NCBI RefSeq assembly: GCF_003610785.1 | Contig: NZ_RAQQ01000011.1 | Span: 124,001-188,000 of the forward strand | Reading direction: 5' to 3' | DNA: 64,000 nt | Source: Micromonospora globbae | GTDB lineage: Bacteria; Actinomycetota; Actinomycetes; Mycobacteriales; Micromonosporaceae | Shown: in pieces, positions 43,035 through 51,504 of the stretch | Numbering within the stretch: position 1 is the stretch's first letter | Layout of the letters: every line of letters begins with the position of its first letter | Notes under the pieces: model-generated | What the model was told of the DNA's origin: nothing | What the model saw: the letters and a program-made list of their open reading frames with translations, nothing else | Database searches by the model: none | Program-made: the position numbers and the translations under genes

Positions 43035-43924
43035 GACACCCGACCGATCAGCTCGCCGAGTACGCGGCCGGCACGCTCACCCCGGACGGCGCGGCGGCGG
43101 TCGCGGCGCACCTGTCCCGGTGCGCGGCGTGCCGGCAGGAGGCCGCCGCGTGGCAGCGCACCGCCGACGGCGTACGGTCCCGGCTGGCGCCCGCGCCCGC
43201 CTCCATCCTCGCCGCGGTACGTCGCCGACTCGCCACGCCGTACGCCGCTGGCCGTGCCGCCGGGCCACCGGTCTACCAGGCGGTGCCCGGCTCGCGTCCG
43301 CTGGCCCGTGCGGCGGGCCTGCTCGCCCACCAGCGGCGGCTGGTGGGCTGGCGGGTGTGGGCGGTCTCCGTCGTGGTGCTCGTCGCCGGGATGGGGCTCG
43401 CCGCCTGGGCGTCGGTCCCGGCGCCGCCGGTGCTCGCCGTGGTCGTCCCGATGGTCGCGGCGCTCGCGGTGGCGGGCACCTGCGGCGGAGACGAACCGCC
43501 CCAGGAGCTGATCCAGGCCACGCCGACGTCGGTGCGTACGGTGCTGCTCGCCCGGTTGACCCTCGTGCTCGGTGCCGTCTTCGTGGCCTCGGTGGTCGGT
43601 TCCCTGGTGCTGAGTCTCGTCGGCGCGGGCGGTCCGGGCAGGCTGCTGGCCGCGTGGCTCGGTCCGATGGTGCTGCTGTCCGCGGTCAGCTTCGCCTTCT
43701 CGGTGGTGTGGCGTCCGGCGGTCGGCCTGTCGGCCGCTCTGGCCCTGTGGGTGCTGCGGGTTCTGATCGCGTCCGGGCACGTCGGTGGCGCCGTGGGTGG
43801 CATGGTCGAGGCGATGTGGCGGACGTCGTGGCCCGTGCTGGCCGCCGCCGGTGCCCTGGTGGTCGGAGTGCTGGCGCTCGCGCCCCGGGTGGCGTCGTCG
43901 CGGATCGTCCGGTTCGGATCGTGA
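43031..43924 (+). CDS. Zinc-finger anti-sigma factor with multi-helix membrane domain
   Basis: A 297-residue protein; ATG 43031 overlaps the sigma stop. The N-terminal zf-HC2 domain reads DQLAEYAAGTLTPDGAAAVAAHLSRCAACRQEAAAW, with the HxxxCxxC ligand set of ZAS anti-sigma factors. A linker leads to six hydrophobic helices (VWAVSVVVLVAGMGLAAWA, LAVVVPMVAALAVAG, LVLGAVFVASVVGSLVLSL, and others), more than the single helix of standard anti-sigmas. The membrane part may sense the state of the following ABC transporter. Confidence 0.88.
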   Translation: MRHPTDQLAEYAAGTLTPDGAAAVAAHLSRCAACRQEAAAWQRTADGVRSRLAPAPASILAAVRRRLATPYAAGRAAGPPVYQAVPGSRPLARAAGLLAHQRRLVGWRVWAVSVVVLVAGMGLAAWASVPAPPVLAVVVPMVAALAVAGTCGGDEPPQELIQATPTSVRTVLLARLTLVLGAVFVASVVGSLVLSLVGAGGPGRLLAAWLGPMVLLSAVSFAFSVVWRPAVGLSAALALWVLRVLIASGHVGGAVGGMVEAMWRTSWPVLAAAGALVVGVLALAPRVASSRIVRFGS

Positions 43925-44661
43925 CCTGGATCACGGGTGCGGCGAGTGAACCGGCGCCGGCGGCCGGCGCACTCAGCGACGTGGAGATGTGGAGACACGA
44001 GGCGGGACGGCTCGGCTGGGCCACGGGTTGCACACCCGTCGTGGCCGTCGTCGCGGTGGCGGCGGTGGCGGTTCTCGCCGCTGGTGACGGTGCGGGGCGT
44101 CCGCAGGTGTCCCTGGTCCTGCTCACCGGGCTGGAGGCGTTGCTGCCCCTCGCGGTGGCGATGGCGGCAACGTCGGTCGTCGCCACCGACCGGGCCCGCG
44201 AGTTGCACCTCTCGCTCCCGACCCGCTACGCGACGGTGCTGGGCCGCCGGCTCGCGTTGCTGGCCGGTGCCACCGCCGTGGTCGCTGTCGTCTTCACCGG
44301 CGTCCTCTGGGCGGCGGGCCTGTGGTCGGGGCCGCCGGTGGCCGCGTCACCGCTGCTCTGGGCCCCGGCTACGGCGTGGCTGGGGGCGCTGGCGGTCTTC
44401 GTGGCGCTGCTCACCCGCAGCCTGCTGCTGGCCACCACCGCCGCCGGCGGCGTGTGGCTGGCGCATCAGCTGTTCGCCTCGGGCTTCGCGGCGCACGCCT
44501 GGGCCCGGCCGCTGTACCTGTTCCCGGTCAGTCGGCTCGACGCCTACCCGGGCTGGATGACCGACCGGCTCCTTCTCACCGCCACGATCGTGCCGTTCGC
44601 CGTCGGCGTCGTGATCCTTCTGCGGCGACCGGAGCGGATGCTGACCGAGGAGGACGTGTGA
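43921..44661 (+). CDS. ABC-2-type membrane subunit
   Basis: A 246-residue integral membrane protein with six hydrophobic segments (TPVVAVVAVAAVAVLAAGD, LVLLTGLEALLPLAVAMAATSVVA, LLAGATAVVAVVFTGVLWAAGL, and others). GTG 43921 overlaps the anti-sigma stop. Between helices it has DRARELHLSLPTRYATVLGRRL, the loop common in ABC-2 permease subunits. No family beyond ABC-2-like is clear. It overlaps the second permease gene (GTGTGA). Confidence 0.8.
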   Translation: MTWITGAASEPAPAAGALSDVEMWRHEAGRLGWATGCTPVVAVVAVAAVAVLAAGDGAGRPQVSLVLLTGLEALLPLAVAMAATSVVATDRARELHLSLPTRYATVLGRRLALLAGATAVVAVVFTGVLWAAGLWSGPPVAASPLLWAPATAWLGALAVFVALLTRSLLLATTAAGGVWLAHQLFASGFAAHAWARPLYLFPVSRLDAYPGWMTDRLLLTATIVPFAVGVVILLRRPERMLTEEDV

Positions 44662-45461
44662 CCGGGGTGCGGGCGACGCTGGCCGTCTGCCGGTACGAGT
44701 TCCGGATGCAGATCCGCAGACGATCCCTGTGGATCACGATCGCGCTCGTGGCGGGAGCACTCGCCGCCGGTCGGTTCGGGATGGGGCCCCGGTACGCGCC
44801 GGCGCCACCCGGCGCCCCCGCCCGGGAGGTGATGACCCGGTGGGCGTTCCTGTTCTCCGTGATCCTGCCGATCGCGTTCGGGATGGCGCTGGCCGACAGG
44901 CTGCTGCGCGACCGGCGGCTGCGCACCGCCGAACTGCTGGCGAGCCTCCCGCCCGGACCGGCGGGCCGGCTCACCGGCACCTTCCTCGGCGGTGTCGCGG
45001 CGACCGGCGCACCCGCCCTGGCCGCGATGCTCGTCGCGGCCGGCTACGAGACGGTCCGCCGGGGCGACCTCACGATGATTCCGTGGGGCCTCGCGGCGTT
45101 CGCCGCCGTCCTGGCCCCGGCCCTGGTCTTCGTCGCCGGGTACGCCCTGGTCTGCCCGTTGGTCCTGACCGCGCCGCTGTTCCGGGTCCTGTTCGTCGGC
45201 TACTGGTTCTGGGGCAACGTGCTCCTCCCGGCGACCCTCCCCACGCTCACCGGCTCCCTGTTGAGCCCGATCGGCAGCTACGCGGCGAGCTGGCTGTTGG
45301 GGACGCCGGTCCTCTACGCCGGCATTCCCGGCCCGCTGCCGGTCCTGCGCCCGGAACCGACCGGATCCGCCGCGGCGGCGAGCATCGCCCTGCTCGTCGT
45401 CGCCGGCCTGGTCCCGCTCCTGGCAGTCGGCCTGCTGCGTGGCCGCCGGCGTACGGCCTGA
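44658..45461 (+). CDS. ABC-2-type membrane subunit
   Basis: A 267-residue integral membrane protein; GTG 44658 overlaps the previous stop. It starts RATLAVCRYEFRMQIRRRSLWITIALVAGALAAG, typical of ABC-2 permeases, then VILPIAFGMALADRLLRDRRLRTAELLASLPPG, and four more helices. Together with the 43921 protein it likely forms the membrane pore. The next gene supplies ATPase activity. Confidence 0.82.
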   Translation: MTGVRATLAVCRYEFRMQIRRRSLWITIALVAGALAAGRFGMGPRYAPAPPGAPAREVMTRWAFLFSVILPIAFGMALADRLLRDRRLRTAELLASLPPGPAGRLTGTFLGGVAATGAPALAAMLVAAGYETVRRGDLTMIPWGLAAFAAVLAPALVFVAGYALVCPLVLTAPLFRVLFVGYWFWGNVLLPATLPTLTGSLLSPIGSYAASWLLGTPVLYAGIPGPLPVLRPEPTGSAAAASIALLVVAGLVPLLAVGLLRGRRRTA

Positions 45462-45480
45462 CTACCGGAAGGTGTACGAC

Positions 45481-46359
45481 ATGGACATCGCCATCACCGG
45501 ACTGCGTCGCTCGTTCGGCCGCGTCACCGCGTTACGGGGCGTCGACCTGACCGTGCGCGGCGGGATGTTCGGCCTGCTCGGCGGCAACGGCGCCGGCAAG
45601 ACCACCCTCATGCGGATCATGGCCGGTGTCGTCGCCCCCGGAAGCGGCCAGGTGCGCGTCGGCGGGTACGACATGACGACCCGCTCCGGGCGGCGCGACG
45701 TCCAGCGCCGGCTCGGCTACGTACCCCAGGACCTGGGGTTCTATCCGGACCTGTCGCCCCGTGAGTTCCTCGACTACGTGGCCCTGCTCAAGGGCCTGGA
45801 CGACGTGACCGCCCGCCGCCGGCAGGTCGGGGAACTCCTCGACATGGTGGGCCTGGCCGACGTCGCCGGCCGTCGGATGAAGGGCTTCTCCGGCGGCATG
45901 CGCCGCCGCGTCGGCATCGCCCAGGCGCTGCTCGGCGACCCCGCCCTGCTGATCGTCGACGAACCGACCGCCGGCCTCGACCCGCAGGAACGCATCCGGT
46001 TCCGGACCCTGCTGGCCGGGCTCGCCGGGCAACGCACCGTGCTGCTCAGCACCCACATCGTGGAGGACATCGCGCAGACCTGCCACGACACGGCGGTACT
46101 CGCCGCCGGCCGGGTCGTCTACACCGGCTCGGTGACCGACCTGACCCGGACCGCCGAGGGCGCCACCTGGCAGATGACCACCACCGGGGCGCCGCCCACC
46201 GACGGCGTCGTGGTGTCGGCCGTGACCCGCGAAGGCGGCACGCAGTACCGCGTCATCAGCCAGGCGCGCCCGAGCCCCGACGCGACGTCCGTCGCGCCGA
46301 CCCTCGAGGACGGGTACGTCGCACTCATGCGACGGCACACCCCGGCGCCCGCCGTGTGA
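45481..46359 (+). CDS. ABC transporter ATP-binding protein
   Basis: A 292-residue ATPase. ATG at 45481 follows GGAAGG. Walker A GGNGAGKTTL, Q-loop YVPQDLGFYPDLSP, signature FSGGMRRRVGIAQALLG, Walker B LLIVDEPTAGLDP, switch His in LLSTHIVED. The DrrA/ABC-2 group. Last gene of the sigma/anti-sigma/transporter operon; its stop abuts the end of the convergent LysR gene with no gap. Confidence 0.94.
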   Translation: MDIAITGLRRSFGRVTALRGVDLTVRGGMFGLLGGNGAGKTTLMRIMAGVVAPGSGQVRVGGYDMTTRSGRRDVQRRLGYVPQDLGFYPDLSPREFLDYVALLKGLDDVTARRRQVGELLDMVGLADVAGRRMKGFSGGMRRRVGIAQALLGDPALLIVDEPTAGLDPQERIRFRTLLAGLAGQRTVLLSTHIVEDIAQTCHDTAVLAAGRVVYTGSVTDLTRTAEGATWQMTTTGAPPTDGVVVSAVTREGGTQYRVISQARPSPDATSVAPTLEDGYVALMRRHTPAPAV

Positions 46360-47346
46360 CTACCCGAGGGGGTACGCGACGGCGCGCTGCACGGACCGCG
46401 CGGTGTCGCCGCGGCGTGGTGCCGGCGCCCAGGACGGGAGCCACACCGGCCCGGGGAGCGGTGCCAGGCGTGCGAGGTGGTCGACGACCGCCCGGAGCCC
46501 CGGGTGCGGGTTCGTCCTGCGGACCAGGAGGGACAGCGGGTAGGCGAGCGTCGGGTTCACGATCGGGATGCGGCGCAGGTCGTGGCCCGCCGGCCAGATG
46601 TACCGGTCGCGTGCGCCGACGAGGGTGGCCAGGTCGGCGGAGTCCGCGAGGGCGTCGAGGAGCACCTCGTCACCGAAGTTCGGGCCCGCCGCGTCGACGT
46701 GGAGGTCGAAGGCCGCGGCGAGCTGGTCGTAGAACTCCGCCCATTCGCTGCGGGGCACGATGCCGGGCACCCGGATCCGAAGTCCGCGCAGCTGCGGCGG
46801 CGTCAGTGTCCGCGCGGAGGCGAGCGGGTGCCGGGGCCCGACGAGGAGTTCCAGCGGGGAGTCGAAGGCGTGGATCATTCGCACGTCGCGCGGCAGCGTG
46901 GCCGGATCGGTGACGGTACGGAACGAGGCGTCGACATCGCCGGTCTGCACGGCGGCGGCCGCCACGTGGGGGTCGTCGACCCGGAGGGTCACCACGTCGA
47001 GGTCGGTTTCCGGATGCGACCGCCAGTAGTCGTGCAGGACGACGGCCTGCGCGCTCCGCAGGCCCAGGACGTCGATCCGAAGGGCCCGCGAGCGAGGCCG
47101 GACCGCGGCGACCGCGCGGTCGACATCCGCGACGATGCCGCGGGCGTGCGGCAGGAAAGCCCGGCCGTCGAGCGTCAGTTCGACCCCTCGGGCGGTACGG
47201 GTGAACAGCCGGACGCCCAGCTCGCGCTCCAGGGCGGCGATCCGCTTCGAGACCGCCTGCTGCGTCACACCCAGGTCGTCGGCCGCGTGGCGCAGCTGTC
47301 CGAGGTCGGCCGCCCGGACGAACGATCGCACTGCCTCGGTGTCCAT
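46360..47346 (-). CDS. LysR-family transcriptional regulator
   Basis: A 328-residue regulator. ATG at 47346. N-terminal HTH: SFVRAADLGQLRHAADDLGVTQQAVSKRIAALERELGVRLFTRTARGVELT in order. A substrate-binding-like effector domain follows, with LRIDVLGLRSAQ and RVPGIVPRSEWAEFYDQL. It starts 4 nt after the ribosome hibernation factor gene, so both are probably cotranscribed. The target is not visible; the sigma/ABC operon is only tail-to-tail with it. Confidence 0.9.
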   Translation of the reverse strand: MDTEAVRSFVRAADLGQLRHAADDLGVTQQAVSKRIAALERELGVRLFTRTARGVELTLDGRAFLPHARGIVADVDRAVAAVRPRSRALRIDVLGLRSAQAVVLHDYWRSHPETDLDVVTLRVDDPHVAAAAVQTGDVDASFRTVTDPATLPRDVRMIHAFDSPLELLVGPRHPLASARTLTPPQLRGLRIRVPGIVPRSEWAEFYDQLAAAFDLHVDAAGPNFGDEVLLDALADSADLATLVGARDRYIWPAGHDLRRIPIVNPTLAYPLSLLVRRTNPHPGLRAVVDHLARLAPLPGPVWLPSWAPAPRRGDTARSVQRAVAYPLG

Positions 47347-47350
47347 CGGT

Positions 47351-48148
47351 TCAGCCTATGCCGCCTACCACGAGCCGGCGGGGCTGTCCGTCCCGCCCCC
47401 GGGTGGCGGGGGCGACGAGGCCGAGGTCGCCGTCGTAGCGGCGGTAGAGCAGGGTGCCACGCCGGGTGTCCCGGTCGGTGTAGAACACGAACGGCAGCCA
47501 GTGTTCGGCCAGCCAGGCCGCCGCCTGGTCGGCGGTCATGACCGGGGTCCTGCGCGGGTTGACCGTCAACGGCAACAGGCGCGGCAGCGACGGCGGACGC
47601 ATCGTCCGCTGCCGCGCCAGGGCCAGCCCGGTCGGCCCGGCCCGGTACACGATCGCGTCCTCACCGGTGTCGGCGTCGGTGTACAGGTAGACGTCGTAGT
47701 CCATGGCGTCGAGGATCGCGGCGGCCTGGCACGCCATCCCCACGTGCAACCGGACCGTCTTCCGCCGGGCGATCGGTCCGGCGCCCGGCCCGCTGACCGC
47801 CCGGCGCTCAGGATCGGGCCACGGCCACGGATCCCAGGCGGTCGTGAGCCGCTTGATCTGGCGGTCGAGTCGCGCCGCCGCCGTGGCGATCGCCAACGGC
47901 AGCGTGTCACCCGGCACCTGGACCCGGGCGGGCGCCCCGCACACCGAGAGGTTCACCTGCACCAGACCCGACCCGCCCGCGCCCGGGGCTCCGGTCACCC
48001 GTACGCGCGCCGGACCGACCGCCGCACGGTGGCGGCTCAGCACCGCGGAGACCAGTGCCTGGGCGCAGTCACGCTCGTCGTCGCCGACCATGCCCTTCAC
48101 CTGCACCGTGACGGCGGTCGTGCGTGGTCGGGTCACCGGCAGGGACAT
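47351..48148 (-). CDS. Ribosome hibernation factor-like protein with two S30EA C-terminal domains
   Basis: A 265-residue protein. ATG at 48148 follows GAGGAAGG. The N-terminal 110 residues resemble the S30AE/HPF fold (VKGMVGDDERDCAQALVSAVLSRH, LVQVNLSVCGAPARVQVPGDTLPLAIATAAARLDRQIKRL). Two copies of the dimerisation/S30EA tail follow: MDYDVYLYTDADTGEDAIVYRAGPTGLALA and HWLPFVFYTDRDTRRGTLLYRRYDGDLGLVAP. Ordinary long HPF has one tail, so duplication is a feature of this actinobacterial type. Likely binds ribosomes in stress or stationary phase. Confidence 0.85.
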   Translation of the reverse strand: MSLPVTRPRTTAVTVQVKGMVGDDERDCAQALVSAVLSRHRAAVGPARVRVTGAPGAGGSGLVQVNLSVCGAPARVQVPGDTLPLAIATAAARLDRQIKRLTTAWDPWPWPDPERRAVSGPGAGPIARRKTVRLHVGMACQAAAILDAMDYDVYLYTDADTGEDAIVYRAGPTGLALARQRTMRPPSLPRLLPLTVNPRRTPVMTADQAAAWLAEHWLPFVFYTDRDTRRGTLLYRRYDGDLGLVAPATRGRDGQPRRLVVGGIG

Positions 48149-48277
48149 GCGAACCTTCCTCTTCGCGGCGTGCCCCTCCACCCTGCCGAGCCGGTGCCGG
48201 CGGTCAGTAGTGCCGAAGGTCCCGATCCGCACGGCCACCTGGCGACCGCCCGCGACGCCGTGACCGCCCGCCGGGAG

Positions 48278-48307
48278 TTGACAGCATCATAGCTAGCGGT
48301 TATCTAT
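48278..48307 (+). promoter_or_regulatory. Consensus promoter with PadR-type operator over the -10
   Basis: TTGACA (48278-48283), 17-nt spacer, TATCTA (48301-48306). The palindrome ATAGCTA-N5-TATCTAT (48289-48307, six of seven pairs) covers the -10, so the PadR protein could block RNA polymerase at its own operon. Confidence 0.65.
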
Positions 48308-48323
48308 TGTCGGTCGACGGGGG

Positions 48324-48872
48324 GTGCGCCGGGTGCAGGACGTGGTGCTGGCCATGCTGGCGAAGGAGCCGGCGTACGGCTACGAGCTGCGCAGCCGGAT
48401 CCGGGCCGCGCTCGGCCCGCTGGGCGAGGCGATGAACGCTGGGCAGGTCTACGTGACGTTGGCCCGGCTGGCCAAGGCCGGGCTGGTGACGTCGCAGCGC
48501 ACCGAGGGCCTGCCGGACCGGCCCGACCGCCGGGTCTACGCGTTGACCCCGGCCGGGCAGCAGCGCGTCGCCGCGTGGCTGACCGAGGTGAGCTGGCCGA
48601 AGCCGGACCTCGGCGAGTTCCACCTCAAGCTGGTCGCCGCCGCGGCCGGCCGGCTGGCCGACCCGGTGGCTCTGGTCGACGCGCAGCGGCGCGAGCTGCT
48701 GCGCCGACTGCGGGAAGCCCAGCGGGCCGCGTTGGATCGATCGGTGGACCCGGTCGCCGGGCTGTTGCTGGAGGGGGTCGTGCTGCGCCTGCGGGCCGAC
48801 CTCGAGTGGCTTGAGGCGTGCGAACGCGCGTGGACCGAACGCGGTCGGATCCAACGGAAGGCGAAACCATGA
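48324..48872 (+). CDS. PadR-family transcriptional regulator
   Basis: A 182-residue regulator. GTG at 48324; a GTG three codons later (48333) is also possible. N-terminal winged helix: VVLAMLAKEPAYGYELRSRIRAALGPLGEAMNAGQVYVTLARLAKAGLVTSQ, in order, followed by RRVYALTPAGQQRVAAWL and a C-terminal coiled dimerisation region (LRRLREAQRAALDRS). Controls the ABC/FtsX operon downstream, probably through the palindrome at its own -10. Its stop overlaps a 16-codon ORF (ATGA). Confidence 0.92.
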   Translation: MRRVQDVVLAMLAKEPAYGYELRSRIRAALGPLGEAMNAGQVYVTLARLAKAGLVTSQRTEGLPDRPDRRVYALTPAGQQRVAAWLTEVSWPKPDLGEFHLKLVAAAAGRLADPVALVDAQRRELLRRLREAQRAALDRSVDPVAGLLLEGVVLRLRADLEWLEACERAWTERGRIQRKAKP

Positions 48873-48919
48873 CCGAGCAGGACGAGGGCCGCGAGGGCGT
48901 GCCCGGTGGTGCGGCGTGA
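48869..48919 (+). CDS. 16-codon coupling ORF between PadR and ABC genes
   Basis: ATG 48869 overlaps the PadR stop and has GGAAGG upstream. The peptide MTEQDEGREGVPGGAA ends at a TGA overlapping the ABC GTG start (GTGA). The double overlap suggests a translational coupler keeping PadR and ABC expression in step. The peptide itself is hydrophilic and may have no further role. Confidence 0.4.
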   Translation: MTEQDEGREGVPGGAA

Positions 48920-49662
48920 GCGAGTCGGCGCTGCTGCGGGCGCGCGGGGTGACCAGGTGGTACGGGCGGGGAAGCGCGCTGGTCCGTGCGGTCGACGAGG
49001 TCGACCTGGAGGTGCCGGCCGGGCAGACGGTGGCGGTGATGGGTCCGAGCGGATGCGGCAAGTCGACCCTGTTGCACCTGCTCGGCGGGCTGCAACGCCC
49101 CACCGACGGTGAGATCTGGCTGGCCGGGCACCGCATCGACACCATGAGCGAGCGTGCCCTGGCCCGGATGCGGCGGCAGCACATCGGTTTCGTCTTCCAG
49201 TCCTTCCACCTCATGGACGAACTCACGGCCGTGGAGAACGTCGAACTGGCCGCGCTGCTGGCGGGGCAGTCTCCCCGGCGGGCCCGTCGGCGCGCCCTGG
49301 ACCTGCTCGACCGGGTCGGGCTCGCCGACCGCGCCACGCACCTGCCGTCCGCGCTGTCCGGCGGTCAACGCCAGCGGGTCGCCATCGCCCGCGCGCTGAG
49401 CAACGAGCCGCTGATCGTGCTCGCCGACGAGCCCACCGGCAACCTGGACAGCGCCGCCACCCTGGAGGTGCTGCGGCTGTTCGAGGAACTGCGTACGGCG
49501 GGGCAGACGCTGGTGGTGGTCACCCACGACGCGCGGATCGCCGCGATCGCCGACCGGATGATCTCCATGCGGGACGGGGCGTTCGCCGACGACAGCCGGT
49601 TCGCTGGTGCCGGCAACGGCAGCGCCGCCGGCACGGGCACGATCTACGGCGGGTGGCGCTGA
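48916..49662 (+). CDS. ABC transporter ATP-binding protein (MacB/LolD type)
   Basis: A 248-residue ATPase. GTG at 48916. Walker A MGPSGCGKSTLLHLLGG, Q-loop FVFQSFHLMDELTAVEN, signature LSGGQRQRVAIARAL, Walker B VLADEPTGNLDS, switch His in VVVTHDARIAA. MacB/LolD/FtsE-like, as expected for pairing with an FtsX-type permease in the next gene, 1 nt away. The C-terminus is a Gly/Ala-rich extension. Function could be efflux of a peptide or lipid. Confidence 0.95.
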   Translation: MSESALLRARGVTRWYGRGSALVRAVDEVDLEVPAGQTVAVMGPSGCGKSTLLHLLGGLQRPTDGEIWLAGHRIDTMSERALARMRRQHIGFVFQSFHLMDELTAVENVELAALLAGQSPRRARRRALDLLDRVGLADRATHLPSALSGGQRQRVAIARALSNEPLIVLADEPTGNLDSAATLEVLRLFEELRTAGQTLVVVTHDARIAAIADRMISMRDGAFADDSRFAGAGNGSAAGTGTIYGGWR

Positions 49663-49663
49663 G

Positions 49664-51442
49664 ATGGCCGGGCGTCTGCTGCTCGTGTGTCGGCTGCTCC
49701 TGCGGAATGTGCGTCGGCGACGCACCGAGACCGTACTGCTGGTGATCGCGATCAGCGCCGCGACCGGCACGCTGACCCTCGGCCTCGCCCTGAACGACGC
49801 TCTCGCCGGTCCGTACGAGCGGACCCGGGCGGTGACCGCGGGCCCGGACGTGGTGGCGACGCCGACAGCGACGGGCCAGCAGGCCCTGGCCGCCCTCGCG
49901 CCGCTGGCCACCGCGCCCGGCGTCACCGCCCACAGCGGGCCGTACCCGATGGCCTACCTGATGTTGACGGCGCGCGGTAAGACCGTGCAGGCGGTCGTCC
50001 AGGGCCGGGACGACTCCCCGGCGGCGCTCGACCGCCCCGCGGTGACCGCCGGGACCTGGGTACGCCCCGGCGGCGTGGTCGTCGAACCCACCTTCGCCAA
50101 CGCCCTCGGCGTGCGCACCGGCGACACCGTGGAGATCAACGGCCACCCGCTGCGGGTGGTCGGCACCGCGGTCACCGCCGCCAGAGCCGTCTACCCGAGC
50201 GCCGACTGGCGCGTCGACTCGGGCAGTCCCCTGGTGCAGCTCGCCGGCCTGGTCTGGGTCGACAGCAGCGAGATCAGCCTGCTGGCCGACGGGCGCCCGC
50301 TGTCGTACACGCTGAACCTGCGGCTCGCCGACCCGCACGCCAGCACCTCGTTCCGCCACCGGAGCACGGCCGGGATCGAATACACCAGCTGGGTGCAGAT
50401 CGCCGAAACGGACGGCAGGCTCGTCCGGCAGGCGCACAAGGCCCTGCTGATCGGCAGCTGGCTGCTCACCATCCTCGCGGTGGCCGGCGTCGCCGGCATC
50501 GTCGCCGGTCGCGCCGTCGAGCAACGTCGTCGGGTGGGGCTGCTCAAGGCCGTCGGTTCCGGGCCAGCCATGGTGGCCGCCGTCCACCTCGCCGAATACC
50601 TCGTGATCGGGCTCGCCGCCGCCGGCACCGGCCTGGCCGTGGGCTGGTTCGCCGCGCCCGCGCTGACCAACCCCGGCGCCGGGCTCCTCGGCTCCACCGG
50701 AGTCCAGCCGCCCCCACTGCGCACGGTCGTCACCGTCACCGCGCTCGCCCTCGCCATCGCCGCCGCGGCGACCCTCGGGCCAGTGGTGCGCGCCGCGACC
50801 ACCGACACCGTCCACGCGCTGAACGACGCCGCCACCCCGCCGCGCCGCCGCCGGTGGCGCGTGCGGCTGTCCCGCCGGATGCCCGCCGCCCTGCTGATCG
50901 GGGTACGCGTCAACGCCCGCCGCCCCCGCCGGGCCCGACTCGTCATGCTGAACACCCTGATCACCACGACCGCGCTCGCCGCCCTGCTCATGGGCCTGGC
51001 GCAGGACCGGACGGTCAAGCTCGGTGAATCGGAGCTGGCCAACCCCCGGGACACCCGGACTCTCCAGGCCATGCTCCTCGTCATCGTCGTGGTGTGCGTC
51101 CTCGCGCTCGTCAACGCCGTCGTGACCACCTGGAGCGCGATCCTCGACAACCGCCATCCCCTGGCCGTCGCCCGCGCGCTCGGCGCCACGCCCGCACAGG
51201 TGACCGTGGGCATGGCGGTGGCGCAGACGCTTCCCGCAGTGCCTGGCGTCGCGCTCGGGATTCCGGCCGGCATCGTGCTGTACGTGCTCGCCAGCAACCC
51301 CGGCATCCGTTACGCGCCCAACGCCTGGTGGTTCGCCGTCGCGCTCGCGGTCCTGCTCACGATCGCCGCGCTCACCGCCACCCCCGCGATGCTCGCCGCG
51401 CGACGTCCGGTCGCGGACACCCTCCGATCCACACCCACCTGA
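49664..51442 (+). CDS. FtsX/MacB-type ABC permease
   Basis: A 592-residue membrane protein. ATG at 49664. An N-terminal helix (TETVLLVIAISAATGTLTLGLAL) precedes a large extracytoplasmic MacB-like domain (TWVRPGGVVVEPTFANALGVRTGDTVEINGHPLRVVGTA). Two FtsX blocks follow, WLLTILAVAGVAGIVAGRAVEQRRRVGLLKAVGSGPAMVAAVHL and LVIVVVCVLALVNAVVTTWSAILDNRHPLAVARALGATPAQV. Works with the preceding ATPase, under PadR control. Confidence 0.93.
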   Translation: MAGRLLLVCRLLLRNVRRRRTETVLLVIAISAATGTLTLGLALNDALAGPYERTRAVTAGPDVVATPTATGQQALAALAPLATAPGVTAHSGPYPMAYLMLTARGKTVQAVVQGRDDSPAALDRPAVTAGTWVRPGGVVVEPTFANALGVRTGDTVEINGHPLRVVGTAVTAARAVYPSADWRVDSGSPLVQLAGLVWVDSSEISLLADGRPLSYTLNLRLADPHASTSFRHRSTAGIEYTSWVQIAETDGRLVRQAHKALLIGSWLLTILAVAGVAGIVAGRAVEQRRRVGLLKAVGSGPAMVAAVHLAEYLVIGLAAAGTGLAVGWFAAPALTNPGAGLLGSTGVQPPPLRTVVTVTALALAIAAAATLGPVVRAATTDTVHALNDAATPPRRRRWRVRLSRRMPAALLIGVRVNARRPRRARLVMLNTLITTTALAALLMGLAQDRTVKLGESELANPRDTRTLQAMLLVIVVVCVLALVNAVVTTWSAILDNRHPLAVARALGATPAQVTVGMAVAQTLPAVPGVALGIPAGIVLYVLASNPGIRYAPNAWWFAVALAVLLTIAALTATPAMLAARRPVADTLRSTPT

Positions 51443-51504
51443 CCGGACCCGACGGCGTCGGCGGCCGTCGACCGGCGACGCGCTGTTACGTGTCGGGCCT
51501 GTGG

